From contig NZ_NPOA01000004.1 of the NCBI RefSeq assembly GCF_002287375.1, positions 222,212 through 286,211 of the forward strand: a stretch of DNA of 64,000 nucleotides, written 5' to 3'. The stretch's first letter is position 1. Each line of letters begins with the position of its first letter. This stretch comes from Virgibacillus profundi. Its GTDB lineage: Bacteria > Bacillota > Bacilli > Bacillales > Amphibacillaceae. Position numbers and translations under genes: made by a program. The notes under the pieces were generated by a model, which saw only the letters and a program-made list of their open reading frames with translations, did not search any database and was not told where the DNA came from. Shown piece after piece: positions 8,159-18,881 of this stretch.

Positions 8159-11100
8159 ATGTCATATACACATTTACAGGTGAGAAGTGGATATAGCCTG
8201 ATGAATAGTACAATTACGATAGAAAAATTAGTAAAGCAGGCGAACCTTTTGGAATTCGATTCGCTGGCACTGACGGACGAGCATGTATTATATGGTGTTA
8301 TTCCTTTTTACTATGCTTGTATCAGTCATGGGATAAAACCAATTATTGGAATGACTGTAACAGTGGAAAACGATGATCAGGATACAGAACATTGTATTCT
8401 CCTGGCTAAAAATAATACGGGGTACAAGGAACTTGGAATAATTAGTACAAACATCAATCAACAGCAAAAGAAAAAAATCAATATAGAAGAACTAAAGCCC
8501 TATACTGAAAACTTAATTTGTATTTTACCAACAGGAAATCATACAAAACTCCAGAACTTATTTGAAACAGAAACACATGATTTGGTAAAAAAATATGTAA
8601 ATACATGGAAAAATGTTTTTTCTGCTGGCGAATTTTATTTGGGGATACAGGATCATGGCCTGAATCGTGAACAGAATATACATCAATCATTAAAAGCATT
8701 TCACGAAACCTTTGAAATCCCCGTTACTGCGATAAGCGATGTACGTTATCTTAATGAAAATGATGACAGTGCTTATGACTGCCTTCAAGCAATGAAAAAT
8801 GGCAACCCATGGCCGATGAGAATTACGGATCCGGAAGTGAAACAACGTCATTTGCGTACTTGCAGGGAGATGGAGGAAGTTTTCCATTTCTGGCCGGAAG
8901 TACTTTATGAAACCGAAGTAATTAAAGATAAATGTAATGTAACATTTGATTTCAATCAACGTATGCTTCCATCATTTCCTGTTCCAGAGAATTTGGAAGC
9001 ACATACTTATTTGGAAAATATGTGCCAGGAAAATTTATATAAAAAATATGATATGGTCACTGATGAAATAGCAGATCGCCTGACATATGAGCTGAATACG
9101 ATAAAGTCCATGCAATTTAGTGACTACTTTCTGATTGTTGCTGATTTTATCGCCTATGCTAAAAACAATGATATTTTAGTAGGACCTGGGAGAGGATCAT
9201 CAGCTGGTTCCATCGTAGCCTATTTACTTGGAATTACAGATGTCGACCCGATAAAATATAATCTTTTGTTTGAACGCTTTCTAAATCCAGAACGATTGAC
9301 AATGCCTGACATTGATGTTGATTTTTCTGATGCAAGACGTGATGAGATAATTGATTATGTGAAAACGAAATACGGAGAAGAACATGTTGCACAAATTATT
9401 ACATTTGGAACATTTGCAGCACGCTCATTATTAAGAGAATTAATTAAAACAATGGAAATTGATCAACAGGACGCTGATTTTATATTGAAGCAGATTCCAC
9501 TTTCAACGAAGGAAAGTATTGTTCAATTGGTGAAGGAATCAGAGGAATTAAAACAATTTATTAAACAGTCCAATAAACTGAGAGCATTATTTTCCATTGC
9601 AGCAAAATTGGAAGGGATACCTAGACATATTTCAACACATGCAGCAGGTATCGTTATTAGTGAAAACCCATTGATTGAACATGTACCACTTACCAGAGGT
9701 GCTAATGATACAAGCCTGACACAGTTTACGATGAACGATTTGGAAGCAATCGGATTATTAAAAGTTGATTTATTAGGGTTACGCAATTTAACCTTACTTG
9801 AAAGAATTATCCAATCGATAAAATTTTCGGGAGATAGGAATATGACATTACATACTATTCCTGAAAATGACTCTCAAACTTTTGAGTTATTAAAAAAGGG
9901 ACAAACAAACGGTGTGTTTCAGCTAGAATCTCGAGGCATGAAGCAGGTACTGACAAGATTAAAACCATCAACCTTTGAGGATATTGTTGCTGTCAATGCA
10001 CTGTATCGCCCAGGTCCAATGGATTTTATCCAGACATATATTGATCGAAAATATAAAAGAGAAAAAGTAACGTACCCACACCCTGACTTAAAACCAATAT
10101 TGGAAAAAACATATGGAGTTCTAGTCTATCAGGAACAAATCATGCAAATTGCTAATCGAATAGCAGGTTTTTCTCTCGGTAAAGCGGATATACTCAGAAG
10201 AGCTGTCAGTAAAAAGAAGCAGGATGTAATGGATGAACAAAAACAAGCCTTCCTAAACGGCTGCATGGAAAATGGATATAGTAGAGAAGTTGCTGAAGAA
10301 ATTTTTAGCTGGATTGTGAAGTTTTCCAACTATGGATTCCCAAGAAGTCATGCCGTTGCTTATAGTAAAATTTCATACCAGCTCAGCTATCTAAAAGCTC
10401 ACTATCCTGCCAGCTTTTTTGCAGAGTTATTAAGTTCAGTCGCAAATCAGCAGGATAAGGTTCAAGCATATATCAAAGAAATAAAAGACTTAAATTTATC
10501 AATTGCTGCACCATCGATCAATAAAAGCTTTGGAAAGTACTCCGTGGAACAAAATACAATTCGAATGGGATTATTAACAATAAAAGGTATTGGTAATCAA
10601 GTAGTACAGGAAATTATCCGTGTTCGTAAAGAAGGCAAATTTAAAAACTTATTTGACTTCTGTTTGCGGGTTTCATTGAAAGTAGTGAATCGAAAGATAA
10701 TTGAATTGCTGATTATGGCTGGAGCATTTGATGAGACCTATTCCAATCGGGCTAGTCTATTAGCATCAATAGATCAGGCAATGGAACAGGGTGAACTGTT
10801 TAGAGAGTTTCATGATCAGCCAACTATTTTCCAAGAGAAGATTGAACTGGAAGCAAGCTATGTAGAAATAGAAGATTTTAGCCAAGTGAAAAAATTGGCA
10901 GATGAAAAAGAACTTCTGGGTATCTATGTTTCCAGTCATCCATTAACAGCATATAGAAAAAACTTAAGGGATAACGGTTTTGTTTCGATGAAAAATGCTG
11001 AAAACCTAATAGGTAACAAAAATATTAAAACTGCAGCTATCATTCAAAACCATAAGAAAATCCGGACAAAACGGGGAGATCCGATGGCATTTATTACAAT

Positions 11101-11512
11101 TGGGGATGAAACAGGGGACACGGAAGCAGTTGTATTTCCCGAGCTATACCGGGAATCAAGCAGGTGGCTAGAAGAGGAAATGATGGTCATGGGAACCGGA
11201 AAAATAGAGTCAAGAAATAATCGTATACAATGGCTTCTTGCAGAGCTTCGTCCATTTGATGAAAATGAATTAATATCAACCCAGCTGCAGCGTTTATTTA
11301 TACAAATCACAGAACAGGATAGTGAAAATGCTTTAATCAAAATAAAAAACATTGCACAGATGAATCCTGGGAGTACACCGATTATCATTCACCATGAAAA
11401 ACAAAAAAAGACGTATCAGCTGTCAAATGAATTTTTTATTAATCCGAATTTTAATTGTTTACAAGCTTTAAGAAACTATTTTGGTAAAGACAATGTGGTT
11501 TTAAAAAAATAG
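8159..11512 (+). CDS. dnaE: DNA polymerase III alpha subunit DnaE
   Basis: A 1117-residue replicative polymerase of the DnaE1-like group; in low-GC Firmicutes it extends RNA primers before hand-over to PolC. An N-terminal PHP domain (about 1-200) precedes the palm, where the catalytic aspartates lie in PDIDVDFSD (about 383-391). GRGSSAGSIVAYLLG (about 345) and the fingers region follow, with a helix-hairpin-helix around 800-830 and an OB-fold nucleic acid-binding domain (about 960-1050). Length equals B. subtilis DnaE (1115). The gap to malic enzyme shows no terminator but has its own promoter. Confidence 0.96.
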   Translation: MSYTHLQVRSGYSLMNSTITIEKLVKQANLLEFDSLALTDEHVLYGVIPFYYACISHGIKPIIGMTVTVENDDQDTEHCILLAKNNTGYKELGIISTNINQQQKKKINIEELKPYTENLICILPTGNHTKLQNLFETETHDLVKKYVNTWKNVFSAGEFYLGIQDHGLNREQNIHQSLKAFHETFEIPVTAISDVRYLNENDDSAYDCLQAMKNGNPWPMRITDPEVKQRHLRTCREMEEVFHFWPEVLYETEVIKDKCNVTFDFNQRMLPSFPVPENLEAHTYLENMCQENLYKKYDMVTDEIADRLTYELNTIKSMQFSDYFLIVADFIAYAKNNDILVGPGRGSSAGSIVAYLLGITDVDPIKYNLLFERFLNPERLTMPDIDVDFSDARRDEIIDYVKTKYGEEHVAQIITFGTFAARSLLRELIKTMEIDQQDADFILKQIPLSTKESIVQLVKESEELKQFIKQSNKLRALFSIAAKLEGIPRHISTHAAGIVISENPLIEHVPLTRGANDTSLTQFTMNDLEAIGLLKVDLLGLRNLTLLERIIQSIKFSGDRNMTLHTIPENDSQTFELLKKGQTNGVFQLESRGMKQVLTRLKPSTFEDIVAVNALYRPGPMDFIQTYIDRKYKREKVTYPHPDLKPILEKTYGVLVYQEQIMQIANRIAGFSLGKADILRRAVSKKKQDVMDEQKQAFLNGCMENGYSREVAEEIFSWIVKFSNYGFPRSHAVAYSKISYQLSYLKAHYPASFFAELLSSVANQQDKVQAYIKEIKDLNLSIAAPSINKSFGKYSVEQNTIRMGLLTIKGIGNQVVQEIIRVRKEGKFKNLFDFCLRVSLKVVNRKIIELLIMAGAFDETYSNRASLLASIDQAMEQGELFREFHDQPTIFQEKIELEASYVEIEDFSQVKKLADEKELLGIYVSSHPLTAYRKNLRDNGFVSMKNAENLIGNKNIKTAAIIQNHKKIRTKRGDPMAFITIGDETGDTEAVVFPELYRESSRWLEEEMMVMGTGKIESRNNRIQWLLAELRPFDENELISTQLQRLFIQITEQDSENALIKIKNIAQMNPGSTPIIIHHEKQKKTYQLSNEFFINPNFNCLQALRNYFGKDNVVLKK

Positions 11513-11522
11513 TTTTCCATAC

Positions 11523-11550
11523 TTTACAGTAAAATACCATCTGTTATAAT
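11523..11550 (+). promoter_or_regulatory. Sigma-A promoter of the malic enzyme operon
   Basis: TTTACA (11523-11528), 16-nt spacer, TATAAT (11545-11550). The hexamers match 5/6 and 6/6. Two symmetrical sites lie directly downstream in the initially transcribed region. Confidence 0.7.
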
Positions 11551-11562
11551 AAAGAAACCAAG

Positions 11563-11577
11563 GGTGGTCTGACCACC
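11563..11577 (+). promoter_or_regulatory. GntR/FadR-type operator
   Basis: Perfect 15-bp palindrome GGTGGTCTGACCACC centred on T11570. It contains TGGT-N3-ACCA, which fits operators of the FadR/PdhR branch of GntR regulators (TGGT and ACCA half-sites). It starts 13 nt after the -10 hexamer, where bound protein would block initiation or early elongation. A regulator of that family is the next gene after malic enzyme, so auto-repression of the operon is likely. Confidence 0.65.
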
Positions 11578-11578
11578 T

Positions 11579-11592
11579 TGAAAGTGCTTTCA
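11579..11592 (+). promoter_or_regulatory. cre-like site (CcpA) before malic enzyme
   Basis: TGAAAGTGCTTTCA matches the catabolite responsive element consensus TGWAANCGNTNWCA at 13 of 14 positions; the departure is T in place of the central C. It starts 1 nt after the GntR-type palindrome. Confidence 0.45.
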
Positions 11593-11647
11593 TATTATTT
11601 TACACTTGATTTTAAAATTTCTACTCGAAAAGGAGCGATTATATAAA

Positions 11648-12886
11648 ATGGCAAGCCTAAGAGATGAAGCATTGCATATACACAAAGTGAATAAAGGAAA
11701 ACTAACAACCCAATCAAAGATTCCCGTTCGTAATGCGAAGGATTTAAGTTTAGCATATTCCCCTGGTGTAGCTGAACCATGTAAAGAAATTTATGATCGT
11801 AAAGAAGCTGTTTATGATTATACAATGAAAGGTAATATGGTTGCAGTAGTGAGTGATGGTTCAGCAGTTTTAGGACTTGGAAATATCGGACCTGAAGCAG
11901 CATTGCCGGTAATGGAAGGGAAATCGGTATTATTTAAAAGCTTCGCAGGAGTAGACTCTTTCCCAATATGTTTGGCAACACATGATATAGAAGAGATTGT
12001 ACAAACAGTAAAATTAATGGAACCTACTTTTGGTGGTGTTAATTTAGAGGATATCGCTGCACCGAATTGCTTTATTATAGAAGAACGCTTGAAGAAGGAA
12101 ACAAATATACCTATTTTTCACGATGATCAGCATGGGACTGCAATTGTAACAGTTGCTGGTTTAATAAATGCATTAAAGCTTGTCGGGAAATCTTTTTCTG
12201 ACATCAAAGTAGTAGCAAACGGTGCAGGAGCAGCAGGGATTGCAATCATTAAATTATTATATAGTTTTGGTGTCCGTGAGATGATTATGTGTGATTCCAA
12301 GGGAGCTATCTTTGAAGGTAGGCCTTATGGAATGAACGATATTAAAGATCGGGTTGCAAAATTTACAAATCAGGATAAAAAAGAAGGATCACTTGATGAA
12401 ATTGTTGAAGGTGCAGATGTGTTTATCGGTGTATCCGTTGGCGGTGCACTAACCAAGGAAATGGTAAAAAAAATGAATGATGATTCCATTATTTTTGCCA
12501 TGGCAAATCCTGATCCTGAGATATTGCCTGATGAAGCAAAAGAAGCTGGAGCAAAAGTAATTGGGACAGGTCGATCTGATTTCCCAAATCAGGTGAATAA
12601 TGTTCTAGCCTTTCCAGGGATTTTCCGCGGGGCATTGGATGTCCGTGCAACAAGAATCAATGAAAGAATGAAAGTAGCTGCAGCATATGCCATTTCATCG
12701 TTAATATCTGAGGAAGAGCTCCATGAAGATTATGTTATTCCGGCTCCTTTTGACGTGAGGGTTGCACCATCAGTTGCATCCGGTGTTGCAAAGGCTGCAA
12801 TGGAATCAGGTGTTGCGAGAATTCAAATGGATCCAGAAGAAATAGCGGAAAAAACAAGACGATTAACACAAATAGATGATGAATAA
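11648..12886 (+). CDS. ytsJ: Malic enzyme (YtsJ/MaeB-type)
   Basis: A 412-residue cytosolic oxidative decarboxylase converting malate to pyruvate and CO2 while reducing NAD(P). B. subtilis YtsJ (410 residues) is the major NADP-dependent malic enzyme. The N-terminal domain has SLAYSPGVAEPC and the metal-binding FHDDQHGTAIV (about 157-167); the Rossmann domain has the nucleotide loop ANGAGAAGIA (about 191-200). The ATG at 11648 lies 12 nt after AGGAG; the upstream in-frame extension lacks support. It heads a probable operon with a GntR regulator, accD and accA, linking NADPH and pyruvate supply to fatty acid synthesis. Confidence 0.92.
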   Translation: MASLRDEALHIHKVNKGKLTTQSKIPVRNAKDLSLAYSPGVAEPCKEIYDRKEAVYDYTMKGNMVAVVSDGSAVLGLGNIGPEAALPVMEGKSVLFKSFAGVDSFPICLATHDIEEIVQTVKLMEPTFGGVNLEDIAAPNCFIIEERLKKETNIPIFHDDQHGTAIVTVAGLINALKLVGKSFSDIKVVANGAGAAGIAIIKLLYSFGVREMIMCDSKGAIFEGRPYGMNDIKDRVAKFTNQDKKEGSLDEIVEGADVFIGVSVGGALTKEMVKKMNDDSIIFAMANPDPEILPDEAKEAGAKVIGTGRSDFPNQVNNVLAFPGIFRGALDVRATRINERMKVAAAYAISSLISEEELHEDYVIPAPFDVRVAPSVASGVAKAAMESGVARIQMDPEEIAEKTRRLTQIDDE

Positions 12887-12910
12887 GGTGTTAAATTAAA
12901 GGAGTGAATC

Positions 12911-13516
12911 ATGGCAGTGACCATGTCACCGAAGCAAAAAGTGTATCAGGCAGTATTACAAGAAATCCGTAAATTCATAGAAATGAATGATTTGAAGTCC
13001 GGTGATAAACTGCCTTCTGAACGAGGGCTTTCAGAGAACTTGAAGGCAGGAAGGTCATCCATCAGGGAAGCACTTCGAGCCATGGAATTATTGGGTTTGA
13101 TAGAAACAAGACATGGGGAAGGTACATTTTTAAGTACATATCGCCCCTATCAAACGGTTGAGCTATTATCTTCGTTTATATTACAGGAAAATACTACGAG
13201 AAGCGATTTGATGCTGACAAAAAGAATAATGGAAAAAGAAGCTGCAAAACTTGCATTTAGCCAAATGAATGAAGATGCTGTCGAAGAGCTAACTTCATTG
13301 GTGAATGATTCCTCGCTGAATCCTGACGAGATGCATGATGCATTTTTTAACTATCTTTTTAATCAATGTGATAATCTTTTATTAAAAAAAGTTTGGCAGT
13401 TAATGGACGAATTTTCTCAAACAATTAATAAACAAAATTATAATACGGATTTTTATGAGGAACTTATTAACCTTTATACCACAAGAAATTATCAGTCCAT
13501 TGAAGCTTTGTTTTAA
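12911..13516 (+). CDS. FadR-family (GntR) transcriptional regulator, short C-terminal domain
   Basis: A 201-residue DNA-binding protein. The winged helix-turn-helix (about 8-75) has the hallmark LPSERGLSENLKAGRSSIREALRAMELLGLIETRHGEG pattern, seen at about 35-72. The C-terminal FCD-like ligand domain (about 90-201) is shorter than usual (most family members are 220-250 residues). The first metal-binding His of typical FCD domains (DxxFH) is Asn here (DAFFN), so metal binding is doubtful and an acyl or organic acid ligand is possible. AAAGGAG lies 6 nt before the start. Position between malic enzyme and accD, plus the palindrome at 11563, suggest it controls this operon. Confidence 0.85.
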   Translation: MAVTMSPKQKVYQAVLQEIRKFIEMNDLKSGDKLPSERGLSENLKAGRSSIREALRAMELLGLIETRHGEGTFLSTYRPYQTVELLSSFILQENTTRSDLMLTKRIMEKEAAKLAFSQMNEDAVEELTSLVNDSSLNPDEMHDAFFNYLFNQCDNLLLKKVWQLMDEFSQTINKQNYNTDFYEELINLYTTRNYQSIEALF

Positions 13517-13569
13517 ATATAACTAAGGTCAGCTGGCTATTATACATTAATTTATATTCTCGACTATAT

Positions 13570-13597
13570 ATGACACCTTTTTTATTTGTATTATATT
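13570..13597 (+). promoter_or_regulatory. Candidate promoter of accDA
   Basis: ATGACA (13570-13575), 16-nt spacer, TATATT (13592-13597), 63 nt before the accD start. It would allow accDA to be expressed apart from the malic enzyme promoter. Confidence 0.4.
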
Positions 13598-13659
13598 AAA
13601 ATTATAAATTAAAGTGGTGTTGATTGTTTCAAGGTTCATTGGAAAAAGGAGGAGTTACC

Positions 13660-14520
13660 TTGCTTAAGGATTTTTTTGGCAAGCGAAAGAAATATGCATC
13701 CATTCCAAGTGAACAGGCTAAGTCAGATGTTCCGGAAGGGTTAATGCAAAAATGCAGTAAATGTCATAAGATATACTACCGTAAAGAAATGAAAAAAAAA
13801 TTAAATGTATGCCCTAACTGTGGATATCATCATCCATTGACCGCTTGGGATCGAATCGAAAGTCTTTTTGATGATGGGAAATTTCAGGAATGGGACGAAA
13901 ATCTCACATCCGGTAATCCTTTAGATTTTCCAGATTATGAAGAAAAGATAGAGAAAGATAAAAAGAAAACTGGATTGAATGAAGGAGTTGTGACCGGAAA
14001 AGGTACTATTGATGGACAAGCGACTGCATTTGCTGTCATGGATGCCAGCTTCCGAATGGGAAGTTTAGGTTCAGCAATGGGAGAAAAAATAGCAAGAGCT
14101 ATTGAAAATGCCAGGAAAGAATCACTACCCTTTATAATCTTTACCGCTTCAGGTGGCGCAAGAATGCAGGAAGGTGTATTAAGCCTCATGCAAATGACTA
14201 AAACATCTATTGCAATTAGAAGGTTTTCCGATGCAGGGGGATTAATGATTTCTGTTATGACACATCCAACAACAGGAGGGGTGTCTGCCAGCTTTGCATC
14301 ATTAGGTGATTACAATTTTGCTGAGCCTGGTGCACTGATTGGTTTTGCAGGCCGAAGGATTATTGAACAAACCATTCGGGAAAAACTTCCTGATGATTTC
14401 CAAACAGCTGAATTCCAGCTGAAGCATGGACAACTGGATAAGGTTATCCACCGACATGAGATGAAATCATTGCTCCGGGTATTACTGGAAATGCACAAGA
14501 AGGGCGGAGAGGTCTCATGA
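13660..14520 (+). CDS. accD: Acetyl-CoA carboxylase carboxyltransferase subunit beta
   Basis: A 286-residue subunit of the carboxyltransferase that moves CO2 from biotin to acetyl-CoA to form malonyl-CoA. An N-terminal zinc ribbon (CSKC about 32-35 and CPNC about 51-54) is followed by the crotonase-like domain with [12 protein letters not shown] (about 160-171) and GGVSASFA. The TTG at 13660 is preferred because AGGAGG sits 7 nt upstream and the protein begins [12 protein letters not shown] as in B. subtilis AccD. Its stop overlaps the accA start (ATGA), so the equimolar partners are coupled. Confidence 0.95.
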   Translation: MLKDFFGKRKKYASIPSEQAKSDVPEGLMQKCSKCHKIYYRKEMKKKLNVCPNCGYHHPLTAWDRIESLFDDGKFQEWDENLTSGNPLDFPDYEEKIEKDKKKTGLNEGVVTGKGTIDGQATAFAVMDASFRMGSLGSAMGEKIARAIENARKESLPFIIFTASGGARMQEGVLSLMQMTKTSIAIRRFSDAGGLMISVMTHPTTGGVSASFASLGDYNFAEPGALIGFAGRRIIEQTIREKLPDDFQTAEFQLKHGQLDKVIHRHEMKSLLRVLLEMHKKGGEVS

Positions 14521-15473
14521 AGCAGGTGCTTGAATTTGAAAAGCCAATTATAAATCTTAAAGAGAAAATTGCAGAATTAAAAAACTTTACAGAGGACAGC
14601 GAAATTGATTTATCGGAAGAAATAAATACATTAGAAAAAAAATTGGCCGAATTAGAAGATGATATTTACGGAAACCTGAAGCCCTGGAATCGAGTACAGA
14701 TGGCAAGACATCAGGAGCGTCCTACGACATTGGATTATATTGACAAGCTGTTTACCAATTTTATTGAGTTTCATGGGGACCGCTCATTTGCGGACGATGA
14801 AGCGATCGTGGCAGGAGTCGCGTATTATAAGAATATGCCTGTAACTGTAATAGGCCATCAACGGGGAAAAGATACGAAAGAAAATATCCGAAGAAATTTT
14901 GGTATGCCACACCCCGAAGGTTATCGCAAAGCATTACGACATATGAAGCAAGCTGAAAAATTTAATCGTCCAATCATTTGTTTTATTGATACAAAGGGAG
15001 CATATCCAGGAAAAGCTGCAGAGGAACGGGGACAAAGTGAAGCAATTGCCCATAATTTAAAGGAAATGGCCGGACTAAGTGTACCAATTATTTGCATAGT
15101 TGTTGGTGAAGGTGGGAGTGGCGGAGCACTTGCATTAGGTGTTGGTGATCACATACATATGTTGGAGAACTCAACCTACTCTGTTATTTCACCTGAGGGC
15201 GCTGCAGCACTTCTATGGAAGGATTCCGGCTTGGCTCAAAAAGCTGCCGAGTCTATGAAAATAACGTCATATGACTTAAAACAGCTTAACATTATAGATC
15301 AAATCATACCAGAACCTAAGGGTGGTGCACATCGCGACCTTGAGCAGCAAGCGCAGTACATGGATCCGGTGCTGGAGCAATCATTATCCCTGCTAAAAGG
15401 ATACGGAACTGATGAACTACTTGAGAAAAGATGGGAAAAATATAAAAAAATTGGCGATTATAAACTACTATAA
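14517..15473 (+). CDS. accA: Acetyl-CoA carboxylase carboxyltransferase subunit alpha
   Basis: A 318-residue partner of AccD in the alpha2-beta2 carboxyltransferase. The N-terminal helical segment (about 1-60) precedes the crotonase fold with [18 protein letters not shown] (about 158-175), [14 protein letters not shown] (about 198-211) and the [10 protein letters not shown] helix. The start codon overlaps the accD stop by 4 nt. An inverted repeat after the stop probably ends the transcript. Confidence 0.96.
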   Translation: MKQVLEFEKPIINLKEKIAELKNFTEDSEIDLSEEINTLEKKLAELEDDIYGNLKPWNRVQMARHQERPTTLDYIDKLFTNFIEFHGDRSFADDEAIVAGVAYYKNMPVTVIGHQRGKDTKENIRRNFGMPHPEGYRKALRHMKQAEKFNRPIICFIDTKGAYPGKAAEERGQSEAIAHNLKEMAGLSVPIICIVVGEGGSGGALALGVGDHIHMLENSTYSVISPEGAAALLWKDSGLAQKAAESMKITSYDLKQLNIIDQIIPEPKGGAHRDLEQQAQYMDPVLEQSLSLLKGYGTDELLEKRWEKYKKIGDYKLL

Positions 15474-15498
15474 AAGTGAAGAGTCATTATAAGTATGT

Positions 15499-15531
15499 GT
15501 AAGAGGTTGGCGAAATCAGTCAGCCTCTTAC
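15499..15531 (+). terminator. Hairpin after accA
   Basis: GTAAGAGGTTG (15499-15509) pairs with CAGCCTCTTAC (15521-15531), with one G-U pair. Only a weak T-rich stretch follows, so efficiency is uncertain. Confidence 0.55.
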
Positions 15532-15603
15532 TTATTGAAATCATAATTTTATTAAGTAAATGTATAATTAATTGCTATTTTGGCTCTTTCACATTATCTT
15601 TGA

Positions 15604-16620
<1,017 letters not shown>

Positions 16621-16644
16621 AGTTAATTTGAAGGAGGAAGCATA

Positions 16645-18405
16645 ATGAGAAATACAAAAATCGTTTGTACGATTGGCCCTGCTTCTGAATCGATCGAAAC
16701 ACTGGAACAATTGATTGAGTCAGGAATGAATGTGGCACGCTTGAATTTTTCCCATGGGGATTATGAAGAACATGGAAATCGAATTAAAAACATTAGAAAA
16801 GCTGCGGAAAATAGTGGGAAAACAATCGCAATTTTATTAGATACAAAAGGCCCTGAAATTAGAACAGGGAATTTTGAAGATGGACAAGCTGAACTAGTCC
16901 AGGGCAGCACTGTCTTTATAGCTATGAACGAGGTGCAGGGGTCTGCTGAAAGATTTTCAATTACTTATGACGGTTTAATTGATGATGTCCATATTGGTTC
17001 AAAAATATTATTGGATGATGGTCTGATTGAATTGGAAGTAATGGATATTGACCACCAAAATAAAGAACTTAAAACACAAGCTTTGAATTCGGGTTTGATT
17101 AAAAATAAAAAAGGTGTAAATGTGCCTAATGTATCTGTCAATTTACCGGGTATTACAGATAAAGACGCAAAAGATATTGAGTTTGCAATAGAGCAGGATC
17201 TGGATTTTATTGCTGCTTCATTTGTACGTCGACCTTCAGATATATTAGAAATTAAAGAATTGCTGGAAAAACATGATGCGAACAATATTAACATCATTCC
17301 TAAAATCGAAAATCAGGAAGGTGTAGACAATATTGATAGTATTTTAGAAGTTAGTGATGGTTTAATGGTTGCCCGTGGTGATCTAGGTGTAGAAATCCCG
17401 GCAGAAGATGTACCACTTGTTCAAAAAGAGTTGATTAAAAAATGCAATACTGCAGGTAAGCCTGTAATAACTGCAACACAAATGCTTGACTCCATGCAAA
17501 GAAACCCACGTCCTACCAGAGCAGAAGCATCTGATGTTGCCAATGCAATTTTCGATGGAACCGATGCTATTATGCTTTCCGGAGAAACAGCTGCAGGTAT
17601 CTATCCAGTTGAGTCGGTACAGACAATGAGCAATATTGCATTAAAGGCGGAATCGGGGTTGGATCATAAATCAATTTTAACACAGCGTTCGAGATCAGTA
17701 GATATGACAATCACAGATGCTATCAGTCAATCTGTAACGCATACTGCAATGAACCTCGGAGTCAGTGCAATATTAACGCCAACAGAAAGTGGTCATACAG
17801 CCAGAATGATTTCAAAGTATAGACCAAAAGCTCCCATTGTTGCTGTAACTTTTTCGGAAAAAGTAAACCGTCAGCTTTCCTTGGTCTGGGGTGTACATGC
17901 CGTTGCGGGTAAACGAACAGATTCAACTGATGAAATGCTTGAGGTTGCTATTGAGCGTGGCTTAAGCACGAACCTCTTCACCAGAGGAAATAGAGTTATA
18001 ATTACTGCAGGGGTTCCAATTGGTGAAAGTGGAACAACAAACCTGCTAAAGGTACATGTAATTGGAGATGTAATTGCCAAAGGACAAGGAATCGGTCGGC
18101 GCAGTGCCTATGGAAGAGCTGTGGTTGCCAAGAATGCTGAAGAGGCAATCAGTAAGGTAAACGAAGAAGATATTCTTGTAACATTTGGAACAGATAGAGA
18201 CATGATGCCTGCAATAGAGAAAGCAAGTGGTCTTATTACAGAGGAAGGTGGATTAACTTCCCATGCCGCTGTTGTAGGATTAAGTCTTGGAATTCCTGTG
18301 ATTGTTGGGGTTAGAGATGTTTTTAATCTTATCCAGGATGGTCAGGACATTACAATTGATGGAGCAAAAGGTGATATTTTCAAAGGACACACAAGTGTAC
18401 TTTAA
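16645..18405 (+). CDS. pyk: Pyruvate kinase with extra C-terminal domain
   Basis: A 586-residue enzyme forming pyruvate and ATP from phosphoenolpyruvate. The TIM barrel holds [11 protein letters not shown] (about 28-38), KIENQEGV and the signature ATQMLDSM (about 278). The regulatory domain ends near 470, and an additional PEP-utiliser-like domain (about 475-586) contains [21 protein letters not shown] with the phospho-histidine position. This extension is typical of Bacillus and Geobacillus enzymes. GGAGGA lies 7-8 nt before the ATG. Confidence 0.97.
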   Translation: MRNTKIVCTIGPASESIETLEQLIESGMNVARLNFSHGDYEEHGNRIKNIRKAAENSGKTIAILLDTKGPEIRTGNFEDGQAELVQGSTVFIAMNEVQGSAERFSITYDGLIDDVHIGSKILLDDGLIELEVMDIDHQNKELKTQALNSGLIKNKKGVNVPNVSVNLPGITDKDAKDIEFAIEQDLDFIAASFVRRPSDILEIKELLEKHDANNINIIPKIENQEGVDNIDSILEVSDGLMVARGDLGVEIPAEDVPLVQKELIKKCNTAGKPVITATQMLDSMQRNPRPTRAEASDVANAIFDGTDAIMLSGETAAGIYPVESVQTMSNIALKAESGLDHKSILTQRSRSVDMTITDAISQSVTHTAMNLGVSAILTPTESGHTARMISKYRPKAPIVAVTFSEKVNRQLSLVWGVHAVAGKRTDSTDEMLEVAIERGLSTNLFTRGNRVIITAGVPIGESGTTNLLKVHVIGDVIAKGQGIGRRSAYGRAVVAKNAEEAISKVNEEDILVTFGTDRDMMPAIEKASGLITEEGGLTSHAAVVGLSLGIPVIVGVRDVFNLIQDGQDITIDGAKGDIFKGHTSVL

Positions 18406-18421
18406 ACAACGCTGATCATGT

Positions 18422-18452
18422 AAAAAGAAGGGGAGGATGTCCCTTCTTTTTT
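18422..18452 (+). terminator. Rho-independent terminator after pyk
   Basis: AAAAAGAAGGG (18422-18432) pairs with CCCTTCTTTTT (18441-18451), followed by a T-run. It ends the pfkA-pyk unit. Confidence 0.85.
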
Positions 18453-18487
18453 ACTTGAAGATAGGAATTAAGAGAGGGTGATATGTC

Positions 18488-18874
18488 ATGCGTTGGTTAC
18501 TCTTAATATTATTAGTATTATCGGCACTGGAAATAGGAGTATTTATTTGGATTGGTGGATTGATTGGCCCATGGTGGGTAGTTTTGGTTATTGTACTAAC
18601 AGGTATTATTGGTATGATGCTGGCTAAACAACAAGGAATGGAAACATGGAATCGGGCCAGACTATCTATGAGTAATGGCCAGGCTCCAGCAGAATTTATT
18701 ATTGATGGAATTTGTATTTTTATTGGTGCAGTTTTTTTATTTACTCCTGGTTTCATCACAGATACTGTAGGTTTTCTTTTAATTATTCCTTTAACCCGTA
18801 AACCATTTAAAAAAAGTATCCAAAAAATAGCGAAGCAGATGATGAACAAAAGTACGATTATTTATCGTAGATAG
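18488..18874 (+). CDS. fxsA: FxsA family membrane protein
   Basis: A 128-residue inner-membrane protein with three to four hydrophobic segments (about 3-22, 28-47 and 72-102) and a basic C-terminal tail. FxsA in E. coli relieves F-plasmid exclusion of phage T7; its normal role is unknown. In B. subtilis the gene (ytzA/fxsA region) also follows pyk, so the position supports the call. It converges on ytvI with only 7 nt between stops. Confidence 0.9.
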   Translation: MRWLLLILLVLSALEIGVFIWIGGLIGPWWVVLVIVLTGIIGMMLAKQQGMETWNRARLSMSNGQAPAEFIIDGICIFIGAVFLFTPGFITDTVGFLLIIPLTRKPFKKSIQKIAKQMMNKSTIIYRR

Positions 18875-18881
18875 TGATGAA

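Noticed and set aside
11532-11580. Transcription terminator between dnaE and malic enzyme
   Set aside because: The GGTGGTC/GACCACC inverted repeat has a 1-nt centre, which cannot form an RNA hairpin with a normal loop, and it lies after the promoter; an operator is the better reading.
13517-13585. Terminator between the GntR gene and accD
   Set aside because: AAGGT and ACCTTTTTT could pair over a long loop, but the stem is only 5 bp, so I did not call it.
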